7,984 nucleotides of DNA from RGIG5579 sp045602025 (GTDB taxonomy: Bacteria; Bacillota; Clostridia; Oscillospirales; SIG627): contig JAZSAT010000050.1 of NCBI GenBank assembly GCA_045602025.1, positions 1 to 7,984 on the forward strand, read 5' to 3'. Shown piece after piece: positions 1-6,728 of this stretch. The notes under the pieces were generated by a model, which saw only the letters and a program-made list of their open reading frames with translations, did not search any database and was not told the DNA's origin. The first letter of the stretch is position 1, and the number at the start of each line of letters is the position of its first letter. The position numbers and the translations under genes were made by a program.

Positions 1-659
1 AGCATTACGACAACATTATTGTTGCTTTGTACCCAATCTCCATGGAAGATGCCAAAGACGAGGGAAAGGTGAAAGCCGTTGTAGAGAATACAGAATGCGT
101 CTATAGTGGCAGCTTTGATGCCTCGCAGATTAAGCTGTATGATGAGTCTTACTATTCCGATTCCATTATGTTTCCTGTTTTCTATGCCATTGATGCCTAC
201 AAGAGCAGCATCAAGAAGAAGCAGGTCGAAGAAAAGATGGGAAAGGGCGAAATCTCCGTCGGTCCGAATGCTGTTTGCGTGTATAAGAAGGACGATGAAA
301 AGAAACCGGAGCCGCTGACTATACTTGACTTTGATTCGCAGACTACTCTTGCGGATGTGTGGGGGTTTGACCATTGCTCTTCTGTTGGCATTGAACCGAT
401 GAACGAAAAATGTTCAAAGGATTTTGGCATTGACCGTATGCTTTGCTATTTCTATCCGATTGCGGGGACTTTCGGAAGACCGGAAGTCAGTACTTATATC
501 CGATATGACGGAAAAAGATCCATCCCCGTTTATTTCTCTAACAACTGGGACACCGGTGGCAGTGCTGTGATCTGTGCGTATGTAAAAGGAAAACCGGCGC
601 CGCTGACCGAAGCAGAGGTTCAAAAAATTCTGGATTTTGTAAAAGACGATGCGAAGTAA
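1..659 (+). CDS. Unrecognised soluble protein, 5' end outside window
   Basis: The reading frame is open from the first complete codon (position 3) to TAA at 657-659. The residues before the first possible start (HYDNIIVALYPIS) read like a beta-strand in the middle of a protein. The TTG at 27 and the ATG at 42 are therefore probably internal, and the real start lies upstream of the window. About 218 residues are visible. They are acidic/lysine-rich and mixed alpha/beta, with no membrane segment, no signal peptide in the visible part, and no catalytic motif that I recognise. The C-terminal part contains a strand-rich region (TYIRYDGKRSIPVYF) followed by a charged helix (TEAEVQKILDFVKDD). The gene ends 26 bases before the next one and has no terminator-like hairpin after it, so it is probably in the same transcript. 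No function is assigned. It could be an immunity, effector or regulatory component specific to this cluster. Confidence 0.75.
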   Translation, partial: HYDNIIVALYPISMEDAKDEGKVKAVVENTECVYSGSFDASQIKLYDESYYSDSIMFPVFYAIDAYKSSIKKKQVEEKMGKGEISVGPNAVCVYKKDDEKKPEPLTILDFDSQTTLADVWGFDHCSSVGIEPMNEKCSKDFGIDRMLCYFYPIAGTFGRPEVSTYIRYDGKRSIPVYFSNNWDTGGSAVICAYVKGKPAPLTEAEVQKILDFVKDDAK

Positions 660-674
660 ATGCCGATTTATGAA

Positions 675-683
675 AAGAGGTGA
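675..683 (+). promoter_or_regulatory. Ribosome binding site deciding the start of the TrkA/RyR gene
   Basis: AAGAGGTGA matches 8 of 9 bases of the extended Shine-Dalgarno sequence AGGAGGTGA. It overlaps the upstream in-frame GTG at 680, so that codon cannot be the start. The two adjacent ATG codons at 686 and 689 are the candidates, at 5 and 8 bases after the GG. Spacing alone slightly favours 689. Confidence 0.65.
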
Positions 684-685
684 AC

Positions 686-2617
686 ATGATGGATAAGAAC
701 TTAATGATGACAATATGCCTGTGCCTCGGCATTTTATGCTGGGCTGTGGCGGCTTACTTTGCCATTCGTTACCGCAAGGATGTGAAATCGGTCATTCGTG
801 CGGTAGGTCTCGGCGTGTTTGCCTCGCTGTTCTTTTTCATCTATCCCTTTGCTGTAATAGAAAGCGGAGCATTTGCCGTTCCCTTTGCTCTGCTTCAGGT
901 GATGGCATCGGCGGTGGTTGCTTCCGATCCGTTATCTATATTTGAACTGCTAAGTAGCGAATACAGCGTATCCTATCTTGGTATATATCAGGCGATACTC
1001 ATCGTACTTCATGTGGTAGCCCCACTGTTCACAATCGGTATTACTTTATCCTTCTTCGAGAGTAAATTTGCATCCCTGTTTTACCGTATCCGATCAAGCA
1101 GACGCGAATCGCACATTTTCTCCGATATCAACGAGAGAACCTTGTGCCTTGCAGAGAGCATTTATGCCTCCAACAAGAAAAGCATTTTCGTGTTTATCGG
1201 TGACAGCGAAAAGGTGGAAGAACACCGTGAATTTGCCCAGCGGGTGCATGAGGTTGGCGGCTACATATTGGATATGGCACCGAGCGAGGTTCGTCATTCT
1301 CTGAAAAAAACGAGAACCTATTATCTACTCGGCACAGATAGCGGCCGCAATTTGAAGGATGCCATTCACCTTTTTGAGAAATACGACAAGGTCGGCGGCG
1401 AGCAAATCAAGATATGGCTGTATTCCAAGGACGAAATATCCTCTGTCATATTTGATAATCTGGACGAGAAAATAGATATTCGCCTTATCAATGAAGAACA
1501 GTTGATTGCGATGGGGCTGATGCAGTCCTATCCTCTATACCGAGGCATCAAAAACAACAAGCTGGTGTTTTTGCTTCTCGGTGCCGGTCATATCGGCTTG
1601 GAAATCCTGCGTACTGCATTGTGGTGTTCTCGCTTTGGTGATGAAATAGACGCTGAATTCCATGTATTGGACTTGAATGCGGACTATGCAGCCCAAAAGC
1701 TTGAAAAACTATGTCCGGGGCTGGCAAAGCAGTACAATGTGAGATTCTACAATGCCAATGTGGAAACGGCAGGCTTCACAGAACTGCTGAAAACCATAAA
1801 GCCGACCTATGTTGTGGCAACGCTCGGACAAGAGCAGCGTAACATTTCCGCTTGCATCGAGATGCGCCGCATCTATGGATTCGACGGAGAGTTTCCGCTG
1901 ATCCATGTGCTGATCGACCGTGCTGATACGGCTACGATGATTCTCAGCAATCTCCAAATCAGCGATTGGCGATTCAGCAAAGAAAAAAGAGCTTTTGAAA
2001 AGCAAGAGCTTTGCTCATTTGGTCTTTTGCCCTTCGGCAGTTATTCGGAAACTTACAGCAGTGTTCGTTTCTCAAAAGGATACTATGATGCTCTGGCTAT
2101 GGCGATCAATGCTGTTCGTTGCGGCATCTTCCATCTTGACAAAGAACACGATGCCGAAAAGCTCCGTGATTTACTCAACAAGGTGGAGTTCTACAAGAAT
2201 TTCTCTTACGCCTACGCAACGGCAATACCGTACAAGCTATGGCTTATGGGTTTACAGTTTTGTGAGGACGGTAACGGAGATATAACGGCACTGGATGATG
2301 CCATACCCAAATATGAAAAGCAACTGCTTTCACAAGAAGAACAACGATGGGTTTGTTATATGCGCTCTATTGGCTGGCAGACGATGCCGGTAGATGAGGT
2401 GCATAACAATTCTTATCAGGATAAACTACGCAAACGCCATGCACGGCTGGATGCAAAGAAGCAAGACCAATTAGGTCAAATCGTTGGCAGAGATTTTGCG
2501 AGAGAAAACCGTGAGGATCTCTACCGCTTGCCTGCGATTATTCGCTTGGCAAATGAGTTACATAAGAAACCGTATTCCATAAACTATATAAAACAGGAGG
2601 AAACAGACCATGAGTAA
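686..2617 (+). CDS. Membrane-anchored TrkA-N/Rossmann protein with C-terminal RyR-like domain
   Basis: This is a 643-residue protein, counted from ATG 686 (ATG 689 is equally possible). Hydrophobic membrane segments lie at about residues 6-27, 36-58 and 98-124, with a weaker one near 62-79. A basic stretch (RIRSSRR) then marks the cytoplasmic side. Residues 143-290 resemble a degenerate TrkA-N domain (HIFSDINERTL, no glycine loop). Residues 293-435 form a better Rossmann domain with a glycine loop GAGHIG at 299-304 and an acidic residue after strand 2 (VLDLN, D329), as expected for NAD(H) or a related dinucleotide. The C-terminal part (about 545-625) has EEQRWVCYMRSIGW, then a KRHARL segment and a final helix. 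This matches the layout of bacterial RyR-like domains (EHxxW...GW...K.H..L). It overlaps the next gene by 8 bases, so translation is coupled. Role inferred: a membrane sensor or gate responding to a nucleotide. No P-loop channel filter is visible, so calling it a K+ channel is not justified. The Rossmann part is fairly sure and the RyR part moderately so. Confidence 0.72.
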   Translation: MMDKNLMMTICLCLGILCWAVAAYFAIRYRKDVKSVIRAVGLGVFASLFFFIYPFAVIESGAFAVPFALLQVMASAVVASDPLSIFELLSSEYSVSYLGIYQAILIVLHVVAPLFTIGITLSFFESKFASLFYRIRSSRRESHIFSDINERTLCLAESIYASNKKSIFVFIGDSEKVEEHREFAQRVHEVGGYILDMAPSEVRHSLKKTRTYYLLGTDSGRNLKDAIHLFEKYDKVGGEQIKIWLYSKDEISSVIFDNLDEKIDIRLINEEQLIAMGLMQSYPLYRGIKNNKLVFLLLGAGHIGLEILRTALWCSRFGDEIDAEFHVLDLNADYAAQKLEKLCPGLAKQYNVRFYNANVETAGFTELLKTIKPTYVVATLGQEQRNISACIEMRRIYGFDGEFPLIHVLIDRADTATMILSNLQISDWRFSKEKRAFEKQELCSFGLLPFGSYSETYSSVRFSKGYYDALAMAINAVRCGIFHLDKEHDAEKLRDLLNKVEFYKNFSYAYATAIPYKLWLMGLQFCEDGNGDITALDDAIPKYEKQLLSQEEQRWVCYMRSIGWQTMPVDEVHNNSYQDKLRKRHARLDAKKQDQLGQIVGRDFARENREDLYRLPAIIRLANELHKKPYSINYIKQEETDHE

Positions 2618-3185
2618 AGCGATCAAAATTACATTGACCAAAGCCGAGGGCGAACACGACATTGCGGCCAGCAAGCTGTTTGGAGCTCCGGTGCTTCCCG
2701 AGGGATGGGAGGATGAAATGTCAGACGAGGTCATCTTCTTCGGTCAGATCAGACTTTCCGACATTGCCCCCTTTGATCCCGAAAACCGACTTCCGCACAC
2801 CGGCTATCTCTACCTTTTCCTCGATACGGAAATTTATCCCTACACGGCTATGATACAGTATCATGATTGCGAGCCACGGTTGGTAATTGACAATTTCAAC
2901 GAGCTTGAACCGAGATTTGCGCACCTTAATAAAGATTTTCTTATGACCTTTGAGGAAGCGGATGAAGATTACGACGGTACAAAGCTCTTTGGAGTACCCT
3001 CGTCTGAACCTGCGGATCTTGATGATTATGAACTCCTTCTGCAGTTTGACCCGCTGGACAACGAAACCGGCTTTTTGTCCGAAATCGACGGCTACGCTTA
3101 TTTCTTCTTCGGAAAAGGTACGGAGGACCGCATGGCGAATCCTATTTTCCATGCAGGTGCCCGTTTCGAGATCGACAGAAGCTAA
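2610..3185 (+). CDS. DUF1963 / YwqG-family protein (short form)
   Basis: This 191-residue soluble protein starts at ATG 2610, nine bases after a perfect AGGAGG (2595-2600), and overlaps the end of the previous gene by 8 bases. Family hallmarks are visible in order: SKLFGAPVLPEGWE near the N-terminus (the S/G-G-x-P-x-LP-x-G element), FFGQIRLSDIAPFDPENRLP followed by GYLYLFLD, then KLFGVPSS and YELLLQFDPLDNETGF, and a final GYAYFFF strand. YwqG/DUF1963 proteins are usually around 250-280 residues, so this copy is compact. The biochemical function of the family is not established. Members often sit in toxin/immunity and conflict-type loci, alongside the SUKH and related families, where they are suspected to be immunity or adaptor proteins. 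That role is only inferred here. The composition is very acidic and there is no signal peptide or membrane segment. Confidence 0.8.
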   Translation: MSKAIKITLTKAEGEHDIAASKLFGAPVLPEGWEDEMSDEVIFFGQIRLSDIAPFDPENRLPHTGYLYLFLDTEIYPYTAMIQYHDCEPRLVIDNFNELEPRFAHLNKDFLMTFEEADEDYDGTKLFGVPSSEPADLDDYELLLQFDPLDNETGFLSEIDGYAYFFFGKGTEDRMANPIFHAGARFEIDRS

Positions 3186-3196
3186 GAGGTAATCCT

Positions 3197-3907
3197 ATGA
3201 GTAAAATGACTACCGTAGAAGCTCTGCGGACTTGCCTATACGAAAATGGCATAGAAATGCTGCTGGATTATCCGAAGCTTTGCGGAAAGCTGTGGGATTT
3301 GGCACCTGCGGAACTTCTCGGTAGGGAACGTTTTCGTGCCATATATGAAACCGGTGCGGTAGAGTCCATCCACGAAGCTGTGATGGATGCCGCCCATTAT
3401 ACCGACCATTTTGCGAAAGCTATGGAAAAGCTCTGCACTCGGGATGGCATGACCGTAGCTGCCTGTGAAGAAACCCTTATGCTGTTTTACGATGCTCTGG
3501 GATTTCCGCCAAAGAAGCCTATAGAGAACGTGCAAACAGTCACCGAGGGCGATTGGAAATACACCGGCGAAATCAAATACGGAAAACCGCACGGTGTCGG
3601 CAAAGAAGAATTGCTCGCATACGGTATTGTCTGCAGCTCTCGGGACGGACAGTGGCTTTGCGGTTCGCCCTTTGGGTATTTCCATTCCATAGACTCCCTT
3701 GGTGTGGAGTCCTATAGCTTTTGCATTGACGGCTGGACAATCGGAAAAGAAACACGCATTTGGTCAGAGGACGATATCGAAGTCATCGACCATGGCTACG
3801 ATCCCGATAAGGTCAAGCCGAAAAAGATTACAGATAACAAACAACAGATACATCAGTCCTTGGTAGATGCGCTAAGTGCGATTGCCACGGACAGAAAGGA
3901 TGGGTAG
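3197..3907 (+). CDS. Helical-domain protein with C-terminal MORN-like motifs
   Basis: A 236-residue soluble protein. ATG 3197 lies 7 bases after AGAGG (3185-3189) and 11 bases after the previous stop. Residues about 5-105 are predicted helical. Their pattern (YENGIEMLLDYPKLCGKLWDLAP, then FRAIYETGAVESIHEA, then EETLMLFYDALGF) resembles a small all-helical module I recall from Firmicute signalling and stress proteins, usually as an N-terminal adaptor, but I cannot name a Pfam family. Residues 122-135 read YTGEIKYGKPHGVG, a close match to the MORN consensus (Y-x-G-E-x-x-x-G-K-x-H-G-x-G). Weaker repeats follow at 151-162 (GQWLCGSPFGYF) and 178-187 (DGWTIGKETR). MORN repeats are short beta-hairpins used as scaffolds or lipid/protein-binding surfaces. 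The stop is only 2 bases before the kinase start, so the two are co-translated. Inferred role: an adaptor or substrate for the adjacent kinase. No catalytic residues are seen. Confidence 0.7.
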   Translation: MSKMTTVEALRTCLYENGIEMLLDYPKLCGKLWDLAPAELLGRERFRAIYETGAVESIHEAVMDAAHYTDHFAKAMEKLCTRDGMTVAACEETLMLFYDALGFPPKKPIENVQTVTEGDWKYTGEIKYGKPHGVGKEELLAYGIVCSSRDGQWLCGSPFGYFHSIDSLGVESYSFCIDGWTIGKETRIWSEDDIEVIDHGYDPDKVKPKKITDNKQQIHQSLVDALSAIATDRKDG

Positions 3908-3909
3908 CC

Positions 3910-5205
3910 ATGGCAAATGATTTTCGCAAGGGCGATAAAATCACGCTTGTAAACGGCGATGTCGCAAAGGTTATTGAAAAGCTTGGTGAAGGCGGTCAAG
4001 GTGCTGTTTACCGTGTAAAAATCGGCAAACATGAATATGCCCTAAAGTGGTATCACAAGGACGCCATCGGCAATGCCAAGAAGTTCTACAAGAACCTCGA
4101 AAACAACATTGCCCATGGCGCTCCGTCCGACGCCTTTTTGTGGCCGAGGTTTCTAACTGAGCCAATGGGCGGCAGCTTTGGATATGTAATGGAGCTTCGT
4201 CCCGCCAACTATAAAGAGTTTTCCGATTTTCTGCTTGCCCGTGTGCGGTTTGCTTCCCTTTCAGCGGCTGTGAATGCGGCACTGAATATCACTAACGGCT
4301 TCCGCGAATTGCATCGCAGAGGATTTTCCTATCAGGACCTCAATGACGGTAACTTCTTTATTGATCCGTCTGACGGCAAGGTGCTGATTTGCGACAATGA
4401 CAATGTGGCACCTTATGGTGAAAATCTCGGCATTGCCGGCAAAGCACGGTATATGGCTCCCGAAGTGGTGCGTAATAAGAAAAAACCGGATATCATGACT
4501 GACCGCTTCTCGCTGACGGTTGTGCTGTTCCGGCTTCTGTTCCTCGACCATCCGCTGGAAGGAAAAAGGGTTGTGGAATCGCCTTGTCTCACCGAAGAAT
4601 TAGAACTGAAATATTACGGTAAGGATCCGATTTTCATTTATGACAAAACGGACGACAGTAACCGTCCGGTCCGGGGTGTTCACGCAAACGCTTTGCGTTT
4701 TTGGCCGCTGTATCCTAAATTTATCCGTGAAAAATTCGAGGCAGCCTTATCCAAGGATGTGATGCAAGGCAAGGTGCCTCGTCCCACCGACAATGACTGG
4801 CAAATCGCATTTACACAGCTTCGTGATTGCATTGTTACCTGTCCTTGCGGCGGCGAAACTTTCCTTAATTTAAGTGCTGACAGTTTGTGTGTGAACTGCG
4901 GTGCAAAGATACCGAAGCCACCTGTACTGGACACGCAAAACCGGTATACGATAGCACTTTTCCCCGGTATGAAGCTGTACCGATGTCATACCGACCGAGA
5001 TAGCGATGACTACCGAGAGATAACCGGTGAAGTGATTCGCAATCCAAAGCAGCCTGCCATTTGGGGGCTTCGCAATTTAAGTGAACAGGCTTGGAATGTG
5101 GAGTACAAGGATGGCACGCTGAAAAGTCTCGGTAAAAATGAGGTTGCGGTTATCACCAAGATTAAACAGATACATTTCCCGAACTGCATTGGCATAGTCA
5201 TTTAG
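3910..5205 (+). CDS. Atypical Ser/Thr protein kinase with zinc ribbon, TerY-P-type
   Basis: A 431-residue soluble kinase. Its start ATG 3910 has AAGGA nine bases upstream, inside the end of the MORN gene. The Hanks elements are all present: glycine loop GEGGQGAVYRV (from G26), ATP-anchoring lysine K46 (YALKWY), a possible helix-C glutamate E64, catalytic loop YQDLNDGN with D143 and N148, metal-binding DND at 162-164 in place of DFG, and RYMAPE at 180-185. The HRD histidine and arginine are Tyr and Gln, and the usual catalytic-loop lysine (HRDxK) is N145. This YQD...ICDNDNV pattern is typical of kinases encoded beside TerY-like VWA and PP2C genes, so it is a family trait and not decay. A zinc ribbon follows (C311-x-C313 ... 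C327-x-x-C330). A beta-rich tail (about 345-431, with WGLRNLSEQAW) may be an FHA-like domain. There is no transmembrane helix, unlike PknB/PrkC. The PP2C three genes downstream is the likely opposing enzyme. The substrate is unknown. Confidence 0.9.
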   Translation: MANDFRKGDKITLVNGDVAKVIEKLGEGGQGAVYRVKIGKHEYALKWYHKDAIGNAKKFYKNLENNIAHGAPSDAFLWPRFLTEPMGGSFGYVMELRPANYKEFSDFLLARVRFASLSAAVNAALNITNGFRELHRRGFSYQDLNDGNFFIDPSDGKVLICDNDNVAPYGENLGIAGKARYMAPEVVRNKKKPDIMTDRFSLTVVLFRLLFLDHPLEGKRVVESPCLTEELELKYYGKDPIFIYDKTDDSNRPVRGVHANALRFWPLYPKFIREKFEAALSKDVMQGKVPRPTDNDWQIAFTQLRDCIVTCPCGGETFLNLSADSLCVNCGAKIPKPPVLDTQNRYTIALFPGMKLYRCHTDRDSDDYREITGEVIRNPKQPAIWGLRNLSEQAWNVEYKDGTLKSLGKNEVAVITKIKQIHFPNCIGIVI

Positions 5206-5243
5206 CCAAAGCACAGGGTTTAATAGAAAGCGAGGAATACACC

Positions 5244-5978
5244 ATGTTCGATGCAGTAAAAGTAAAGAACGATATTGTAGAATGGATCCGGCAGTGGTTT
5301 GAAAAGAACGGAAAGGGCTGCAACGCTGTGCTGGGCATTTCCGGTGGCAAGGATAGCTCGATCTGTGCAGCACTGTGTGTGGAAGCACTGGGCAAGGATA
5401 GAGTGGTCGGTGTTTTAATGCCGAATAACATCCAGTCGGATATTGCTGACAGCTATCAGCTCGTCAACCACCTTGGTATCCGTCACTTTACTGTTCCCAT
5501 TTCGGTTGCCGTTTCCGGTATCCACGAAGAAATGAAACGCTCAGGCATTGAAATCTCCGAGCAGACCACAGTAAACCTGCCTCCGAGAATCCGTATGTCG
5601 GTGCTGTATGCCGTTTCACAGTCGATGAACGGACGTGTGATCAATACCTGCAATCTGTCGGAGGACTGGGTTGGGTATTCCACGCGCTACGGCGACAGCG
5701 TTGGCGATATGTCGCCACTTTCACGACTCACAGTCGGAGAGGTAAAAGCCATCGGTCGAATTTTGGATCTGCCTATCAATTTGGTGGATAAGGTTCCGGC
5801 AGACGGCCTTTGCAATAAAACAGATGAAGATAATCTCGGCTTCACCTACGAAGCCCTTGACAGATATATCCGTGAGGGTGTTTGCGAGGATGAAGAAGTA
5901 AAAAAGAGAATCGACACCCTACACGAAAGAAACAAGTTCAAGCTTGAACTGATGCCGGTCTTCCCGTATGAAGGCTGA
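5244..5978 (+). CDS. nadE: NAD+ synthetase, ammonia-dependent
   Basis: A 244-residue cytosolic enzyme predicted to catalyse the last step of NAD+ synthesis: deamido-NAD+ (NaAD) + ATP + NH3 to NAD+ + AMP + PPi. The ATP-pyrophosphatase P-loop SGGKDS is at residues 33-38. Next come INTCNLSEDWVGY and YGDSVGDMSPLSRLT, the NaAD/ATP-binding region, and then PADGLCNKTDEDNLGFTYE from residue 185, the mobile loop containing the TDE motif. All are intact. The length fits the short NH3-dependent form, and there is no N-terminal glutaminase (nitrilase) domain. ATG 5244 is 8 bases after GAGG (5232-5235). The 38-base gap to the kinase has no terminator. Its position between the kinase and the VWA gene, and not with other nad genes, suggests a dedicated role in this system: either restoring NAD+ or making a dinucleotide signal. 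It could alternatively be an ordinary housekeeping copy that moved here. The family call is secure and the contextual role is inference. Confidence 0.93.
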   Translation: MFDAVKVKNDIVEWIRQWFEKNGKGCNAVLGISGGKDSSICAALCVEALGKDRVVGVLMPNNIQSDIADSYQLVNHLGIRHFTVPISVAVSGIHEEMKRSGIEISEQTTVNLPPRIRMSVLYAVSQSMNGRVINTCNLSEDWVGYSTRYGDSVGDMSPLSRLTVGEVKAIGRILDLPINLVDKVPADGLCNKTDEDNLGFTYEALDRYIREGVCEDEEVKKRIDTLHERNKFKLELMPVFPYEG

Positions 5979-5999
5979 TAAAACAAGGAGGTAAAGATA

Positions 6000-6728
6000 A
6001 TGGGCAACATTTATGACGGCGCGGTTGAGGTAGCTCGCCGCACAATGACTTTGTTTTTTGTGGTGGATACTTCCGGCAGTATGGAAGGCTCCAAAATGGG
6101 AACTCTCAATTCTGCTGTTGAAGAAGTGATCCCCGAAATCCGTAAAATCTCCGGTGAAAATGCCGATGCTGCGATTAAGATTGCCGTGCTGGAATTTTCC
6201 AGCGGAGCAAGATGGATCACACCGGCTCCTATGGATGCCGAGGACTTTACATGGAGTTTTCTGAATGCCGACGGTCTTACCGATTTAGGTCAGGCTTGCA
6301 AGCAACTCGATGAGAAGCTGTCACGCAAGGCGTTCATGAGCGATGTGGCAGGCTCCTTTGCACCGGCTATTTTCCTTCTCTCTGACGGTGAACCTACTGA
6401 CGAATACAAGCCGGAGCTTAATAAACTGTGGCAGAATAACTGGTTCAAAAAGGCTATTAAAGTAGCGGTTGCCATTGGCGAAGATGCCAACCGTGATGTT
6501 CTTGCCGAATTTACCGGCAACAAGGAAGCGGTGCTGACTGTGCATACGCCCGAAGCACTCGCAAAAATGATTCGCTTCGTATCGGTTACGGCTTCTCAGA
6601 TCGGCTCCAAATCTACCGGTGTCGGCAAAGGCGGTGTAGACGAAGCAGCCAACAAGCAGGACGAAATGGTGCAAAAGCTGGGTGCTGTCCAGGCAACCGA
6701 TGTGGATGACGGTGATCTCGAATGGTAA
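6000..6728 (+). CDS. TerY-like von Willebrand factor A domain protein
   Basis: A 242-residue soluble VWA protein. The start ATG 6000 has a strong AAGGAGGT (5985-5992) upstream. The metal-ion-dependent adhesion site is complete: DTSGS at residues 23-27 (DxSxS), T94 in the GLTDLG loop, and D129 in SDGEPTD. The domain covers about residues 14-195. It is followed by a low-complexity Gly/Lys/Gln-rich linker (GSKSTGVGKGGVDEAANKQ) and an acidic tail ending DDGDLEW. Single-domain VWA proteins of this kind (TerY, COG4245) are encoded beside PP2C phosphatases and the YQD-type kinases, and are thought to act as metal-dependent protein-protein scaffolds. It is not a magnesium-chelatase subunit: there is no AAA+ partner nearby and the length is that of a stand-alone domain. 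Its last 7 bases overlap the PP2C gene, implying coupled translation and a physical partnership. Confidence 0.88.
   Translation: MGNIYDGAVEVARRTMTLFFVVDTSGSMEGSKMGTLNSAVEEVIPEIRKISGENADAAIKIAVLEFSSGARWITPAPMDAEDFTWSFLNADGLTDLGQACKQLDEKLSRKAFMSDVAGSFAPAIFLLSDGEPTDEYKPELNKLWQNNWFKKAIKVAVAIGEDANRDVLAEFTGNKEAVLTVHTPEALAKMIRFVSVTASQIGSKSTGVGKGGVDEAANKQDEMVQKLGAVQATDVDDGDLEW
6711..6717 (+). promoter_or_regulatory. Unusual ribosome binding site for the PP2C gene, inside the VWA coding region
   Basis: No AGGAGG precedes the PP2C start, but GGTGATC at 6711-6717 pairs perfectly with the GAUCACC segment of the 16S rRNA 3' end. This is the right-hand half of the full AGGAGGTGATC complement. Its GG lies 9 bases before ATG 6722, a normal spacing. 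It supports this start and coupled translation with the overlapping VWA gene. Confidence 0.5.

Noticed and set aside
27..659. Taking the TTG at 27 (or ATG at 42) as the start of the first gene
   Set aside because: The frame is open upstream to the window edge with plausible protein sequence, and no Shine-Dalgarno site precedes either codon.
680..685. GTG at 680 as the start of the TrkA/RyR gene
   Set aside because: It lies inside the ribosome binding site itself. ATG 686/689 are correctly spaced.
686..2617. Calling the membrane protein a K+ channel or the TrkA uptake subunit
   Set aside because: No selectivity filter (TxGYG-like) is visible between the membrane segments, and the C-terminus is RyR-like and not TrkA-C. 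Only the Rossmann similarity is supported.
2721..3152. 143-codon minus-strand open frame opposite the DUF1963 gene
   Set aside because: The plus strand carries recognisable DUF1963 motifs, so the antisense frame is a by-product of codon choice.
3910..5205. Pseudokinase
   Set aside because: Despite the YQD and DND changes, K46, D143, N148 and D162 are retained, and the same substitutions are typical of this kinase group.
5206..5243. Terminator or internal promoter between the kinase and nadE
   Set aside because: The 38-base gap has no stable inverted repeat with a T-run, and no convincing -35/-10 pair with proper spacing.
6000..6728. Magnesium/cobalt chelatase subunit D
   Set aside because: It has only a stand-alone VWA domain and no AAA+ partner gene. 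The neighbours are a kinase and a PP2C, as for TerY.
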